Source: SG8-39 sp041558415 (lineage in GTDB: Bacteria > Pseudomonadota > Gammaproteobacteria > Burkholderiales > SG8-39). Taken from it: DNA of 64,000 nt. The notes beneath the pieces were generated by a model. It saw only the letters and a list, made by a program, of their open reading frames with translations, searched no databases and was not told the origin of the DNA. Shown in pieces: positions 41,680 through 49,628 of this stretch (position 1 is the first letter of the stretch; every line of letters begins with the position of its first letter). The stretch lies in assembly GCA_041558415.1 (NCBI GenBank), contig JBFFEY010000001.1, positions 1 through 64,000 on the forward strand, in the 5' to 3' direction. A program made the translations under genes and the position numbers.

Positions 41680-42594
41680 GTGGCGGCGCAGCCGATGCCC
41701 GCGCACCCCGATCAGGGTCTGGTCGTGGACTGGCTCGAATCGCTGCGCGTGCAGCGCCATCTTTCGCCTGCGACGATCGGCAACTACCGCCACGCGGCGA
41801 CGGCGCTGCTCGCCCTGGCCGGGGATGCGCGGCTCGATGCGCTAGACCCGCAGCAGCTGCGGCGCTACGTTGCGACGCTGCACGCACGCGGCCTCTCCGG
41901 CCGCAGTCTTGCATTGACCTTGTCGGCCTGGCGCAGCCTGTATCGCTGGTTGCTACGGCATCGCGGCTTCCGCAGCAACCCGGTGCAGGGTGTGCGCGCA
42001 CCGAAATCGCCGCGCGGACTGCCCAAGGCGCTGTCCGTCGAGCAGGCGCAGCGTCTGCTCGACATCGGCGCGGAAGGCGACGCGGCACAGGCGCGCGACG
42101 CCGCCATGTTCGAGCTGATGTACTCGTCCGGACTGCGCCTCGGCGAGATTGTCGCGCTCGACCTGCGCGACGGCCGTCTCGACTTGGCAGCGGGGGAAGT
42201 CACGGTCACCGGCAAGGGCCGCAAGACGCGCACCGTGCCCGTGGGCGCGCGGGCGCGCGATGCGCTGCAGCGCTGGCTGGCGTTACGGGTGCGGCTCGCG
42301 CGCCCGGGCGAAGCCGCGCTTTTCGTCGGCGCGCGCGGTGCGCGCATCGCGCCGGGCAGCGTCCGTGCGCGGCTGCGTGCCTGGGCGCTGCGCCAGGGGA
42401 TCGATGCGGTGCACCCGCACATGCTGCGCCACTCCTTCGCCAGCCACGTGCTGCAGTCCTCGCAGGACCTGCGCGCAGTGCAGGAGATGCTGGGCCACGC
42501 GAGCGTCTCGACGACCCAGATCTACACCCACCTGGATTACCAGGCGCTGGCCAAGGTGTACGACGCCGCGCATCCGCGGGCCAAGAAGAAGTAG
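41680..42594 (+). CDS. xerC: Tyrosine recombinase XerC
   Basis: A 304-aa recombinase that, with XerD, resolves chromosome dimers at dif. The catalytic set is complete: R153 (SSGLRLGE), K179 (TGKGRKTR), H246 and R249 (HMLRHSF), H272 (LGHAS) and Tyr281 (QIYTHLDY). The N-terminal SAM-like core-binding domain covers about 12-95. A GTG at 41680 and an ATG five codons later are both possible starts. Confidence 0.96.
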   Translation: MAAQPMPAHPDQGLVVDWLESLRVQRHLSPATIGNYRHAATALLALAGDARLDALDPQQLRRYVATLHARGLSGRSLALTLSAWRSLYRWLLRHRGFRSNPVQGVRAPKSPRGLPKALSVEQAQRLLDIGAEGDAAQARDAAMFELMYSSGLRLGEIVALDLRDGRLDLAAGEVTVTGKGRKTRTVPVGARARDALQRWLALRVRLARPGEAALFVGARGARIAPGSVRARLRAWALRQGIDAVHPHMLRHSFASHVLQSSQDLRAVQEMLGHASVSTTQIYTHLDYQALAKVYDAAHPRAKKK

Positions 42595-42703
42595 CGGTCC
42601 GCTCGGCTGAGCGTGTCTGCAAGTAGAATGCGGTCTCGTTGACCCCTTCGGTGGCGCGCCGTGTGGACGCGCGGCGCCGCACACCTCTCCGCGTCTGATT
42701 CAT

Positions 42704-43477
42704 ATGGTGCTTGCTTCGATCATCGCGGCAAACCTCGCTGGCGGCCTGCTTTCGGTCCTCGCCGCCGCGCTGGTTGCGTTCTCGGTGCTCGAGCGCTGGG
42801 TACCGCGTCTCGTGAGCTTTGCGGTCGGCGCGCTGCTCGGCGTCGCGCTGCTCAAGCTGCTGCCGGAGGCGATCGCCTCGCAGGCCAGTGCGCAGGCGGT
42901 ATTTGGCACCTTGCTCATCGGCCTGCTGGTGTTTTTCCTGCTCGAGAAGCTGGCGCTGTGGCGCCACTCGCACGGTTCGGGCGAGCGTGCCCACGGACAT
43001 CACGCGCACGGCTCCGCGAGCGCCTCCAGTCCGGTGGGCGCGCTCATCGTACTGGGTGATTCGCTGCACAACTTCGTCGACGGCGTGCTGATCGCGGCGG
43101 CCTTTCTGACCGATCCGGCGCTCGGCTGGACGACGGCGGTCGCGGTGATCGCCCACGAGGTCCCGCAAGAGGTCGGCGACTTCATGGTGCTGCTCGATGC
43201 CGGGTATACCCGACGCCGGGCACTGATGCTGAACGCGCTGTCCAGCCTGGCGTCGGTCGCCGGCGGGCTGCTGGGCTATTTCGCGCTGCGCACCACGCAG
43301 CATGCGCTACCCTATATCCTTGCCCTCGCCGCGGCGGGCTTCATCTACATCGCGGTTGCCGACCTGATTCCGAACCTGCACCGCCGGTTTGCGGTGAAGG
43401 ATGCGCTATCACAGGTCGCCTTGATCGGGCTCGGCGTCGCGGTCGTGGTGGTCGCAGGCCAGGGGCATGGCCACTAG
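42704..43477 (+). CDS. ZIP-family metal transporter
   Basis: A 257-aa inner-membrane importer with about eight membrane segments. The cytoplasmic loop near residues 88-105 is His-rich (HSHGSGERAHGHHAHG); the transport-site motifs are HNFVDGVLI and HEVPQEVGD. It probably moves Zn2+ or a similar divalent cation. It is followed 27 nt later by a CobW-type GTPase, a common zinc-handling pair. I saw no Zur-like palindrome in the 109-nt upstream region. Confidence 0.92.
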   Translation: MVLASIIAANLAGGLLSVLAAALVAFSVLERWVPRLVSFAVGALLGVALLKLLPEAIASQASAQAVFGTLLIGLLVFFLLEKLALWRHSHGSGERAHGHHAHGSASASSPVGALIVLGDSLHNFVDGVLIAAAFLTDPALGWTTAVAVIAHEVPQEVGDFMVLLDAGYTRRRALMLNALSSLASVAGGLLGYFALRTTQHALPYILALAAAGFIYIAVADLIPNLHRRFAVKDALSQVALIGLGVAVVVVAGQGHGH

Positions 43478-43504
43478 CAGGCGAGATTGCGTGGGAGTTG
43501 AGAC

Positions 43505-44485
43505 ATGAACCAGCAGGACATGGTCCCGGTCACCATCCTGACCGGATTTCTGGGCAGCGGTAAGACGACGCTGCTAAACCGTATCCTCCAGGAGGATCAC
43601 GGCCACCGCATCGCGGTGATCGAGAACGAATTCGGTGAGGTCGGCGTCGATAACGACATCATCGAAAAGTCGGACGAGCAGATCGTCGAGATGAACAACG
43701 GCTGCATCTGCTGCACCGTGCGCGGCGACCTGATCCGCATTCTCGGCGACCTGAAGATGCGCCGTGAAAAAGGCACGCTCGCGTTCGACCGGGTGGTGAT
43801 CGAGACCACCGGCATGGCCGATCCGGGGCCGGTGGCGCAGACCTTCTTCACCGACGAGGAGATCGGCAGCTACTACCTGCTCGACTCGATCCTCACGCTG
43901 GTCGACGCCAAGCATGCGGAGAAGCAGCTCGATGAATTCCACGAAGCGCAGGAGCAGGTCGGCTTCGCCGACAAGGTGCTGATGTCGAAGACCGACCTGG
44001 TGAGCGAGGCGGACGTCGCGCGGCTCGCGGGGCGCATCAAGCACATGAACCCGCGCGCCCCGATCAAGCCGGTGCATTTCGGCAATGCGCCACTCGAGGA
44101 GGTGCTGGATCTGCGCGGCTTCAACCTGAACGCCATTCTCGAGATCGATCCGGAGTTCCTCACCAGTGTCGCGCACGAGCATCACGACGAGGTGGAGTCG
44201 TTCGTGTTCCGCAGCGACAAACCGTTCGACGGTGACAAGCTTGAGCAGTTTCTCTCCGGCATGATTCAGGTCTACGGGCCCGACCTGCTGCGCTACAAGG
44301 GCGTGTTGTGGATGAAGGGCAACGCGCGGCGCGTCGTCTTCCAGGGCGTGCACATGATGATGGGGGGTGATCTCGGCAAACCCTGGACGAAGGGCGAAAA
44401 GAAGGCGTCGATCATGGTGTTCATCGGCAAAAAGCTGCCACGCGACCTGTTCATCGCCGGGCTTGAGCAGTGCCTCGCCGGCTGA
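43505..44485 (+). CDS. CobW/COG0523 GTPase, probable zinc metallochaperone
   Basis: A 326-aa G3E GTPase. Walker A GFLGSGKT is at 14-21, the metal motif C67-I-C69-C70 (GCICC) follows, and SKTDLV is the guanine-recognition motif. A HEHHDE stretch begins the C-terminal CobW_C domain. COG0523 proteins deliver Zn2+ (or Co2+) to client enzymes. Next to the ZIP transporter, zinc is the likeliest metal. SD GGGAG; hslV follows after 13 nt. Confidence 0.92.
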   Translation: MNQQDMVPVTILTGFLGSGKTTLLNRILQEDHGHRIAVIENEFGEVGVDNDIIEKSDEQIVEMNNGCICCTVRGDLIRILGDLKMRREKGTLAFDRVVIETTGMADPGPVAQTFFTDEEIGSYYLLDSILTLVDAKHAEKQLDEFHEAQEQVGFADKVLMSKTDLVSEADVARLAGRIKHMNPRAPIKPVHFGNAPLEEVLDLRGFNLNAILEIDPEFLTSVAHEHHDEVESFVFRSDKPFDGDKLEQFLSGMIQVYGPDLLRYKGVLWMKGNARRVVFQGVHMMMGGDLGKPWTKGEKKASIMVFIGKKLPRDLFIAGLEQCLAG

Positions 44486-44498
44486 GGGAGCGGCGCTG

Positions 44499-45035
44499 AT
44501 GGAGACATTGCACGGCACGACCATCCTCTCGGTACGCCGCGGTGCGAAAGTGGCGCTCGGCGGCGATGGCCAGGTGACGCTCGGCCAGGTCGTGCTGAAG
44601 GGCGGCGCGCGCAAGATCCGCCGGCTTTACCAGGACCGGATCCTCGCCGGCTTTGCCGGCGGCACCGCGGATGCCTTCACCCTGTTCGAGCGCTTCGAAG
44701 GCAAGCTCGACAAGCACCAGGGCAACCTCATGCGCTCGGCCGTCGAGTTGGCCAAGGATTGGCGCACCGACCGGGTTCTGCGGCGTCTGGAGGCCATGCT
44801 GGCGGTCGCCGACCGCGAGCACTCGCTGGTCATTACGGGCGCGGGCGACGTGCTCGAGCCGGAGCACGGCATCGTCGCGATCGGCTCCGGCGGGCCGTAC
44901 GCACAGAGCGCGGCGCGCGCCCTGCTCGAGAACACGGCGCTCGAGCCGCGCGAGATCGTCGAACGTTCCCTCGCGATCGCTGCCGACCTGTGCATCTACA
45001 CCAACCACCAACGTTCGATCGAAGTCCTGGAGTAG
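44499..45035 (+). CDS. hslV: ATP-dependent protease subunit HslV
   Basis: A 178-aa proteasome-like peptidase. A six-residue leader METLHG precedes the catalytic Thr7 (TTILSVRR), exposed by self-processing. LGGDGQVTLG, AGFAGGTADAFTLFERFE and GSGGPYAQSAARALLEN are conserved. It forms dodecamers capped by HslU, encoded 4 nt downstream. Confidence 0.98.
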   Translation: METLHGTTILSVRRGAKVALGGDGQVTLGQVVLKGGARKIRRLYQDRILAGFAGGTADAFTLFERFEGKLDKHQGNLMRSAVELAKDWRTDRVLRRLEAMLAVADREHSLVITGAGDVLEPEHGIVAIGSGGPYAQSAARALLENTALEPREIVERSLAIAADLCIYTNHQRSIEVLE

Positions 45036-45039
45036 GGCG

Positions 45040-46374
45040 ATGTCTTCGATGACCCCGCAGGAGATCGTGCATGAGCTCGACAAGAACATCGTCGGCCAGG
45101 ACCGCGCCAAGCGTGCCGTCGCGATTGCGCTGCGCAATCGCTGGCGCCGGCAGCAGGTAGCCGAGCCGCTGCGTCAGGAGATCACGCCGAAGAACATCCT
45201 CATGATCGGGCCGACCGGCGTGGGCAAGACCGAGATCGCCCGACGCCTGGCGCGGCTCGCCGACGCACCGTTCGTCAAGGTGGAGGCGACCAAGTTCACC
45301 GAAGTCGGCTACGTCGGGCGGGACGTCGACACCATCGTGCGCGACCTGGTCGAAACCAGCTTCAAGCAGACCCGCGAGCAGGCGATGCGTCGCGTGCGTA
45401 TGCGTGCCCAGGACGCCGCCGAGGAGCGCATTCTCGATGCGCTGCTGCCGCCGGCGCGCAGCGCCGGCTTCGGGCCGGCGGAACCGGCGGGCGAGGAAAG
45501 CGCGACGCGCCAGAAGTTCCGCAAGAAGCTGCGCGAGGGTGACCTCGACGACAAGGAGATCGAGATCGAGGTCTCCGCGGCCTCGCCGCAGATGGAGATC
45601 CTTGCGCCGCCCGGCATGGAGGAGCTCACGGCGCAGATCCAGGGCATGTTCCAGAACGTGGCCGGCGGCCGGCGCAGGCTGCGCAAGCTCAAGATCCGCG
45701 AGGCCATGCAGCTGCTGACCGACGAGGAGGCGGCGAAGCTGGTCAATGACGAGGATCTGAAGACCCGCGCGCTGGCGAACGTCGAGCAGAACGGCATCGT
45801 GTTTCTCGACGAGGTCGACAAGATTGCTTCGCGCAGCGAGCTTGCGGGCGCCGACGTTTCGCGTCAGGGCGTGCAGCGCGATCTGCTGCCGTTAGTCGAG
45901 GGCACGACGGTGGCGACGAAGTACGGCATGGTCAAGACCGACCATATCCTGTTCATCGCCTCGGGCGCGTTCCATCTCTCCAAGCCCTCGGACCTGATTC
46001 CCGAGCTGCAGGGGCGTTTCCCGATCCGGGTCGAGCTCGACTCGCTGTCGGTGGACGACTTTGAGCGCATTCTTACGTCGACCGACGCGAGCCTGGTCAA
46101 GCAGTACCGTGCGCTGCTCGAGACCGAGGGCGTCAGCCTCGAGTTCGAACCGGCCGCGATCCGACGGCTCGCGGAGATCTCGTTTCAGGTCAACGAGGGC
46201 ACCGAGAACATCGGCGCACGACGCCTCTACACCGTCCTCGAGAAGCTGCTCGAATCGATCTCCTTCGAAGCGGGCACGCGCAGTGTCGGGACGATCGTGA
46301 TCGACGCGGCCTACGTCGACGCGCGCCTCGCTGAGCTGGCGAAGAACGAAGACCTGGCGCGCTACGTGCTCTAG
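45040..46374 (+). CDS. hslU: ATP-dependent protease ATPase HslU
   Basis: A 444-aa AAA+ unfoldase that feeds HslV. Walker A GPTGVGKT is at 57-64, Walker B is NGIVFLDEVDKIA, and pore loop GYVGRD is at about 90-95. The I-domain insertion spans about 110-240, and the C-terminal tail ends LARYVL, which docks into HslV. The stop TAG shares the palindrome CTAG (46371-46374) with the stop of the opposite Cys-rich gene. Confidence 0.98.
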   Translation: MSSMTPQEIVHELDKNIVGQDRAKRAVAIALRNRWRRQQVAEPLRQEITPKNILMIGPTGVGKTEIARRLARLADAPFVKVEATKFTEVGYVGRDVDTIVRDLVETSFKQTREQAMRRVRMRAQDAAEERILDALLPPARSAGFGPAEPAGEESATRQKFRKKLREGDLDDKEIEIEVSAASPQMEILAPPGMEELTAQIQGMFQNVAGGRRRLRKLKIREAMQLLTDEEAAKLVNDEDLKTRALANVEQNGIVFLDEVDKIASRSELAGADVSRQGVQRDLLPLVEGTTVATKYGMVKTDHILFIASGAFHLSKPSDLIPELQGRFPIRVELDSLSVDDFERILTSTDASLVKQYRALLETEGVSLEFEPAAIRRLAEISFQVNEGTENIGARRLYTVLEKLLESISFEAGTRSVGTIVIDAAYVDARLAELAKNEDLARYVL

Positions 46375-46580
46375 GCGGCCGCGGGGCCGCGCGCGTGCTG
46401 GGCGGCGAGTGCCGCCCGCAGGCAGGCAGGACACAGGCAGCCTTCGCCCGGCGCCGGCTCCAGGGGCGGCAGCTCGGCGCACCAGCAGCGTTCGGCGCCG
46501 GCCTGCAGGCCGCATTCGAAGCGCGCGCCGCAGCGCGCGCAGCGGCTGCCCGCGGGCGGCGTCTCAGGCGGGGCGTTCAT
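46371..46580 (-). CDS. Small cysteine-rich CWC protein
   Basis: A 69-aa protein with eight Cys: C14-x2-C17, C23, C32-W-C34, C48-x-C50-x2-C53. The spacing CxxCG--F-C and CWC places it in the Cys_rich_CWC family, probably zinc-binding; the function is unknown. It overlaps the anti-sigma gene by 17 nt and so belongs to the sigma factor operon. Its stop codon is shared with hslU in the palindrome CTAG. Confidence 0.85.
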   Translation of the reverse strand: MNAPPETPPAGSRCARCGARFECGLQAGAERCWCAELPPLEPAPGEGCLCPACLRAALAAQHARGPAAA

Positions 46581-46761
46581 CGTCGGTGCGAGCGAGGTCC
46601 TGCATTGCCTTGCGCAGGCGGGCCATCTCGTCCTCGAAGTTGCGGCATCCCCTGCACATCACGAAGTGCACGCGCAGCGCGACGCGCTCGCCGAAGCGCA
46701 GCTCGCGGTCGAGCCCCTCGGAAACGAGGCGCGTCACTTCCTTGCAAGAAGGCATCATCAT
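46564..46761 (-). CDS. Zinc-finger anti-sigma factor (zf-HC2)
   Basis: A 65-aa protein consisting only of a ZAS domain: MPSCKEVTRLVSEGLDREL then HFVMCRGC, the H-x3-C-x2-C motif. There is no membrane segment, so it is a cytoplasmic, possibly redox-responsive anti-sigma of the RsrA type. Its ATG overlaps the sigma gene's stop (ATGA, 46758-46761), ensuring stoichiometric production with its partner. Confidence 0.88.
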   Translation of the reverse strand: MMMPSCKEVTRLVSEGLDRELRFGERVALRVHFVMCRGCRNFEDEMARLRKAMQDLARTDDERPA

Positions 46762-47357
46762 CGTTTATCGGCTGTCTTGTCGCTCCCCTTGCCGAACCAT
46801 CGCTCGTCCAGGCACAGCCGCAAGGCCATGCGTGCACGGTAGAGCAGAACCCAGCAATAGGTCGGCGTGATGTCGAGTTCCTTACAGATCTCCCCCGTAT
46901 CCAGGCCCAGATGCTCACGCAGCATGAAGACCCGCGCCGTCTTCTCCGGCAGGCGCGCGAGGCATTGCTCGAGCACGCCGAGGAACTGCTTTTGCTCCAG
47001 CGCGCCGTGCGGTTCGTCCCAGGCCGACGGACGGTCCTTCCAGTGGCCGTTGGCCCGGAACAGGTCGTCGAAAGCGGCGTCGTCCTCGAGTTCCGGCCCC
47101 GCCCTAGGCTCACGTGCGGCGCGCCGGATGCTGTCGATGATCTTGTGCTTGAGGATCCCGGTCAGCCAGGTGCGCAGATTCGAGCGGCCGGCGAAATTCG
47201 CCTCGCCGGCGAGCGCCGCGAGCAGCGTCTCCTGGACCACGTCCTCCGCCGCGCTCGGGTCGCGCAGCTGAAGGGCGGCAAAGCGCAGCAGGTAGGGCCG
47301 CTGCTGCTCGAGCTGCGCCCGAAAGTCGCCTTCTCGGGGCCGGTGATCTCTCACCAT
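46758..47357 (-). CDS. ECF sigma factor
   Basis: A 199-aa extracytoplasmic-function sigma factor. Region 2 is YLLRFAALQLRDPSAAEDVVQETLLAAL...FAGRSNLRTWLTGILKHKIIDSIRR; region 4 is CLARLPEKTARVFMLREHLGLDTGEICKELDITPTYCWVLLYRARMALRLCL. The linker of about 50 residues is acidic. The downstream zinc anti-sigma gene is its expected regulator. The regulon cannot be read from this window. It is divergent from argB. Confidence 0.93.
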   Translation of the reverse strand: MVRDHRPREGDFRAQLEQQRPYLLRFAALQLRDPSAAEDVVQETLLAALAGEANFAGRSNLRTWLTGILKHKIIDSIRRAAREPRAGPELEDDAAFDDLFRANGHWKDRPSAWDEPHGALEQKQFLGVLEQCLARLPEKTARVFMLREHLGLDTGEICKELDITPTYCWVLLYRARMALRLCLDERWFGKGSDKTADKR

Positions 47358-47387
47358 CTGGGCACTTTAGCCGCGCACGCGATCCCG

Positions 47388-47393
47388 TACAAT
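47388..47393 (+). promoter_or_regulatory. Candidate -10 element of argB
   Basis: TACAAT ends 10 nt before the argB ATG at 47404, giving a leader of about 4 nt if used. The -35 region is poor. Confidence 0.35.
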
Positions 47394-47403
47394 CGTGGCG
47401 CGT

Positions 47404-48288
47404 ATGAACAAGCCGAGTCCCGCTGCCGAAAAAGCCCGCACGCTTGCCGAAGCGCTGCCCTACATCCGGCGCTTCCACGGCAAGACGATCGTCGTCAAGT
47501 TCGGCGGCAACGCCATGGTGGACGAAGCGTTGCAGGCCGGGTTCGCGCGCGACGTCGTCCTGCTCAAGCTGGTGGGCATGAACCCGGTCGTCGTGCACGG
47601 CGGCGGGCCGCAGATCGAGAAGCTGCTGACCCAGCTCGGTATCAAGAGTGAATTCGTCGAGGGCATGCGCGTGACCGACGCGGCGACGATGGACGTCGTC
47701 GAGATGGTGCTCGGCGGCGCGGTCAACAAGGACATCGTCACGCTGATCAACCAGGCGGGCGGCCGCGCCGTGGGTCTGACCGGTCAGGACGGCGGCTTCA
47801 TCCGCGCACGCAAGATGATGATGCCGGCCAGGGGCCGGCCGAATGAATTTCTCGACATCGGCCAGGTGGGCGAGATTGAGGTGATCGATCCGCGGGTCAT
47901 CGCGACGCTCGAGGACGGCGGATTCATTCCGGTGGTGGCCCCGATCGGCATCGGTGACGACGGACACAGCTACAACATCAACGCGGATCTGGTCGCCGGC
48001 AAGCTCGCCGAAGTGCTGCGCGCGGAAAAGCTGATCCTGCTGACCAACACGCCGGGCGTGCTGGACGAAAAGGGCGCGCTGCTCACCGGCGTGACGCCGC
48101 GCGAAATCGATGCGATGGTTGCCTCCGGTGCGCTCTCCGGCGGCATGCTGCCGAAGATCGCGTCGGCGCTCGATGCGGCCCGCAGCGGCGTGAAGAGCGT
48201 ACACGTCATCGACGGGCGCGTACCGCACGCGCTGCTGCTCGAAGTGCTGACCGATCAGGGCGTCGGCACGCTGATTCGCAGCAAGTGA
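47404..48288 (+). CDS. argB: N-acetylglutamate kinase
   Basis: A 294-aa amino-acid kinase catalysing the second step of arginine synthesis. VVKFGGNAM, VVVHGGGPQI, GLTGQDGG, NADLVAGKLA and LLTNTPGVLD are family motifs. The N-terminal helix (PSPAAEKARTLAEALPYIRRF) is typical of arginine-inhibited hexameric enzymes. ATG 47404 is preferred to a GTG three codons earlier, which is directly downstream of the candidate -10. Confidence 0.97.
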   Translation: MNKPSPAAEKARTLAEALPYIRRFHGKTIVVKFGGNAMVDEALQAGFARDVVLLKLVGMNPVVVHGGGPQIEKLLTQLGIKSEFVEGMRVTDAATMDVVEMVLGGAVNKDIVTLINQAGGRAVGLTGQDGGFIRARKMMMPARGRPNEFLDIGQVGEIEVIDPRVIATLEDGGFIPVVAPIGIGDDGHSYNINADLVAGKLAEVLRAEKLILLTNTPGVLDEKGALLTGVTPREIDAMVASGALSGGMLPKIASALDAARSGVKSVHVIDGRVPHALLLEVLTDQGVGTLIRSK

Positions 48289-48338
48289 AGGAGCGGCTGC
48301 CCCGGCGCGCCACGGTGGCGCCCGGCACGGCCTGACCC

Positions 48339-49001
48339 ATGCGCATCGCCAAGCTGCCCCCGCACCGCCGCGTCTGGATCTTCGATCTCGACAACACGCT
48401 GCACGACGCGAGCCGCAAGATCTTTCCCTCGATGCACGACCAGATCAACGCGTACCTAAAACGCCACCTCGGCGTCGACGACCACGGCGCCAACGTCATG
48501 CGCCAGCGCTTCTGGCAGCGTTACGGCACGACGTTGAAAGGGCTGATGCGGCACTACGGCACCGATCCGCACCACTTTCTGCGCGAGACACATCAGTTTC
48601 CCGAGCTGGAGGGCATGGTCGAGCACGAAAATGCGCTGCGTCATGCGCTCGCCCGCCTCGGAGGACGCAAGCTGGTGTTCTCCAACGCGCCGCGCCACTA
48701 CGTCGAGTCGGTGCTGCGCGTGATGGGCATCGCGCGCTGGTTCGACGGTGTCTATACGATCGAGAGCACGCGCTTCCGGCCTAAGCCTGCGCAGATGGGA
48801 TTCCATGTGCTGCTGCGCGCGCACGACCTCGATCCGCATCGCTGCGCGTTCATCGACGATGCGCTCGAGAACCTGCGTACCGCGAAGCGCCTCGGCCTGT
48901 CGACGGTCTGGGTCAGCCGCAGCAAGCGGCGTGCGCCGTTCGTCGACCTGCGCGTGGCGTCGGTGATCGAGTTGCCGCGCAGCGTTTTTCGTCGCGGCTG
49001 A
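48339..49001 (+). CDS. HAD-family pyrimidine 5'-nucleotidase
   Basis: A 220-aa HAD hydrolase of the Sdt1/pyrimidine 5'-nucleotidase subgroup. Motif I is FDLDNTLHDA (the first Asp is the nucleophile), motif II is LVFSNAP, and motif III/IV is K...FIDDALENLRTAKRLGL. It should dephosphorylate UMP/CMP-like nucleotides. Its position between argB and slmA is standard in betaproteobacteria. Confidence 0.92.
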   Translation: MRIAKLPPHRRVWIFDLDNTLHDASRKIFPSMHDQINAYLKRHLGVDDHGANVMRQRFWQRYGTTLKGLMRHYGTDPHHFLRETHQFPELEGMVEHENALRHALARLGGRKLVFSNAPRHYVESVLRVMGIARWFDGVYTIESTRFRPKPAQMGFHVLLRAHDLDPHRCAFIDDALENLRTAKRLGLSTVWVSRSKRRAPFVDLRVASVIELPRSVFRRG

Positions 49002-49034
49002 CGCGGCATGCGGCGCAGCTGTGGCCGATCGCGC

Positions 49035-49040
49035 TAGAAT
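49035..49040 (+). promoter_or_regulatory. Candidate -10 element of slmA
   Basis: TAGAAT lies 24 nt before the slmA ATG, predicting a leader of about 18 nt. No convincing -35 is visible. Confidence 0.3.
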
Positions 49041-49064
49041 TTCACCGCAGCTGCCACCGCCACC

Positions 49065-49628
49065 ATGCCCCGCAAAAAAGGCGAACGCCGCCTCGAGATC
49101 CTCAAAGTGCTCGCGCTCATGCTGGGCGAGGCGCGCTGGGCGCGCATCACGACCGCGGCGCTCGCCGAGCGCCTGCAGGTTTCCGAGGCGGCGCTCTACC
49201 GTCACTTTGCCTCGAAGGCGCAGATGTACGAAGGCCTGATCGAGTTCATCGAGAGCAGCGTGTTCGGGCTGGCGAACCGGATCGCGAGCGAGGAGCCCGA
49301 GGGGCCGGGCCAGGCGCTTGCGCTAGTGCGCATGCTGCTCGCCTTCGCCGAGAAAAACCCTGGACTGGTTCGCGTGCTGACCGGCGAGGCCCTGGTCGGA
49401 GAGCACGAGCGGCTGCAGACGCGCGTCAATCAATTCTTTGACCGCTTCGAAACCACGCTCAAGCACTCGCTACGCCTGGCCTCCGATGCAGACGCGGCGG
49501 CGCGCGCGGCCGTCATGCTGCGCTATGCCATGGGCAGCCTGCAGTTGTACGCGAAAAGCGGCTTCGCGCGTGCGCCGCTCGAGGCGTTCAACACGCAGCA
49601 GGGTCAGCTGATCGCATCGACCCGCTAG
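49065..49628 (+). CDS. slmA: Nucleoid occlusion factor SlmA (TetR family)
   Basis: A 187-aa TetR-fold protein. The N-terminal HTH (RITTAALAERLQVSEAALYRHFASKAQMYEGLIEFIE) and the C-terminal EAFNTQQGQLI match SlmA, which binds SBS sites and blocks FtsZ assembly over the nucleoid. The 3' end overlaps the opposite moeB-like gene by 41 nt. Confidence 0.93.
   Translation: MPRKKGERRLEILKVLALMLGEARWARITTAALAERLQVSEAALYRHFASKAQMYEGLIEFIESSVFGLANRIASEEPEGPGQALALVRMLLAFAEKNPGLVRVLTGEALVGEHERLQTRVNQFFDRFETTLKHSLRLASDADAAARAAVMLRYAMGSLQLYAKSGFARAPLEAFNTQQGQLIASTR

Noticed and set aside
42595..42703. Possible Zur site before the ZIP/CobW genes
   Set aside because: No AT-rich Zur-like palindrome is present; only GC-rich inverted repeats of the kind common throughout this DNA.
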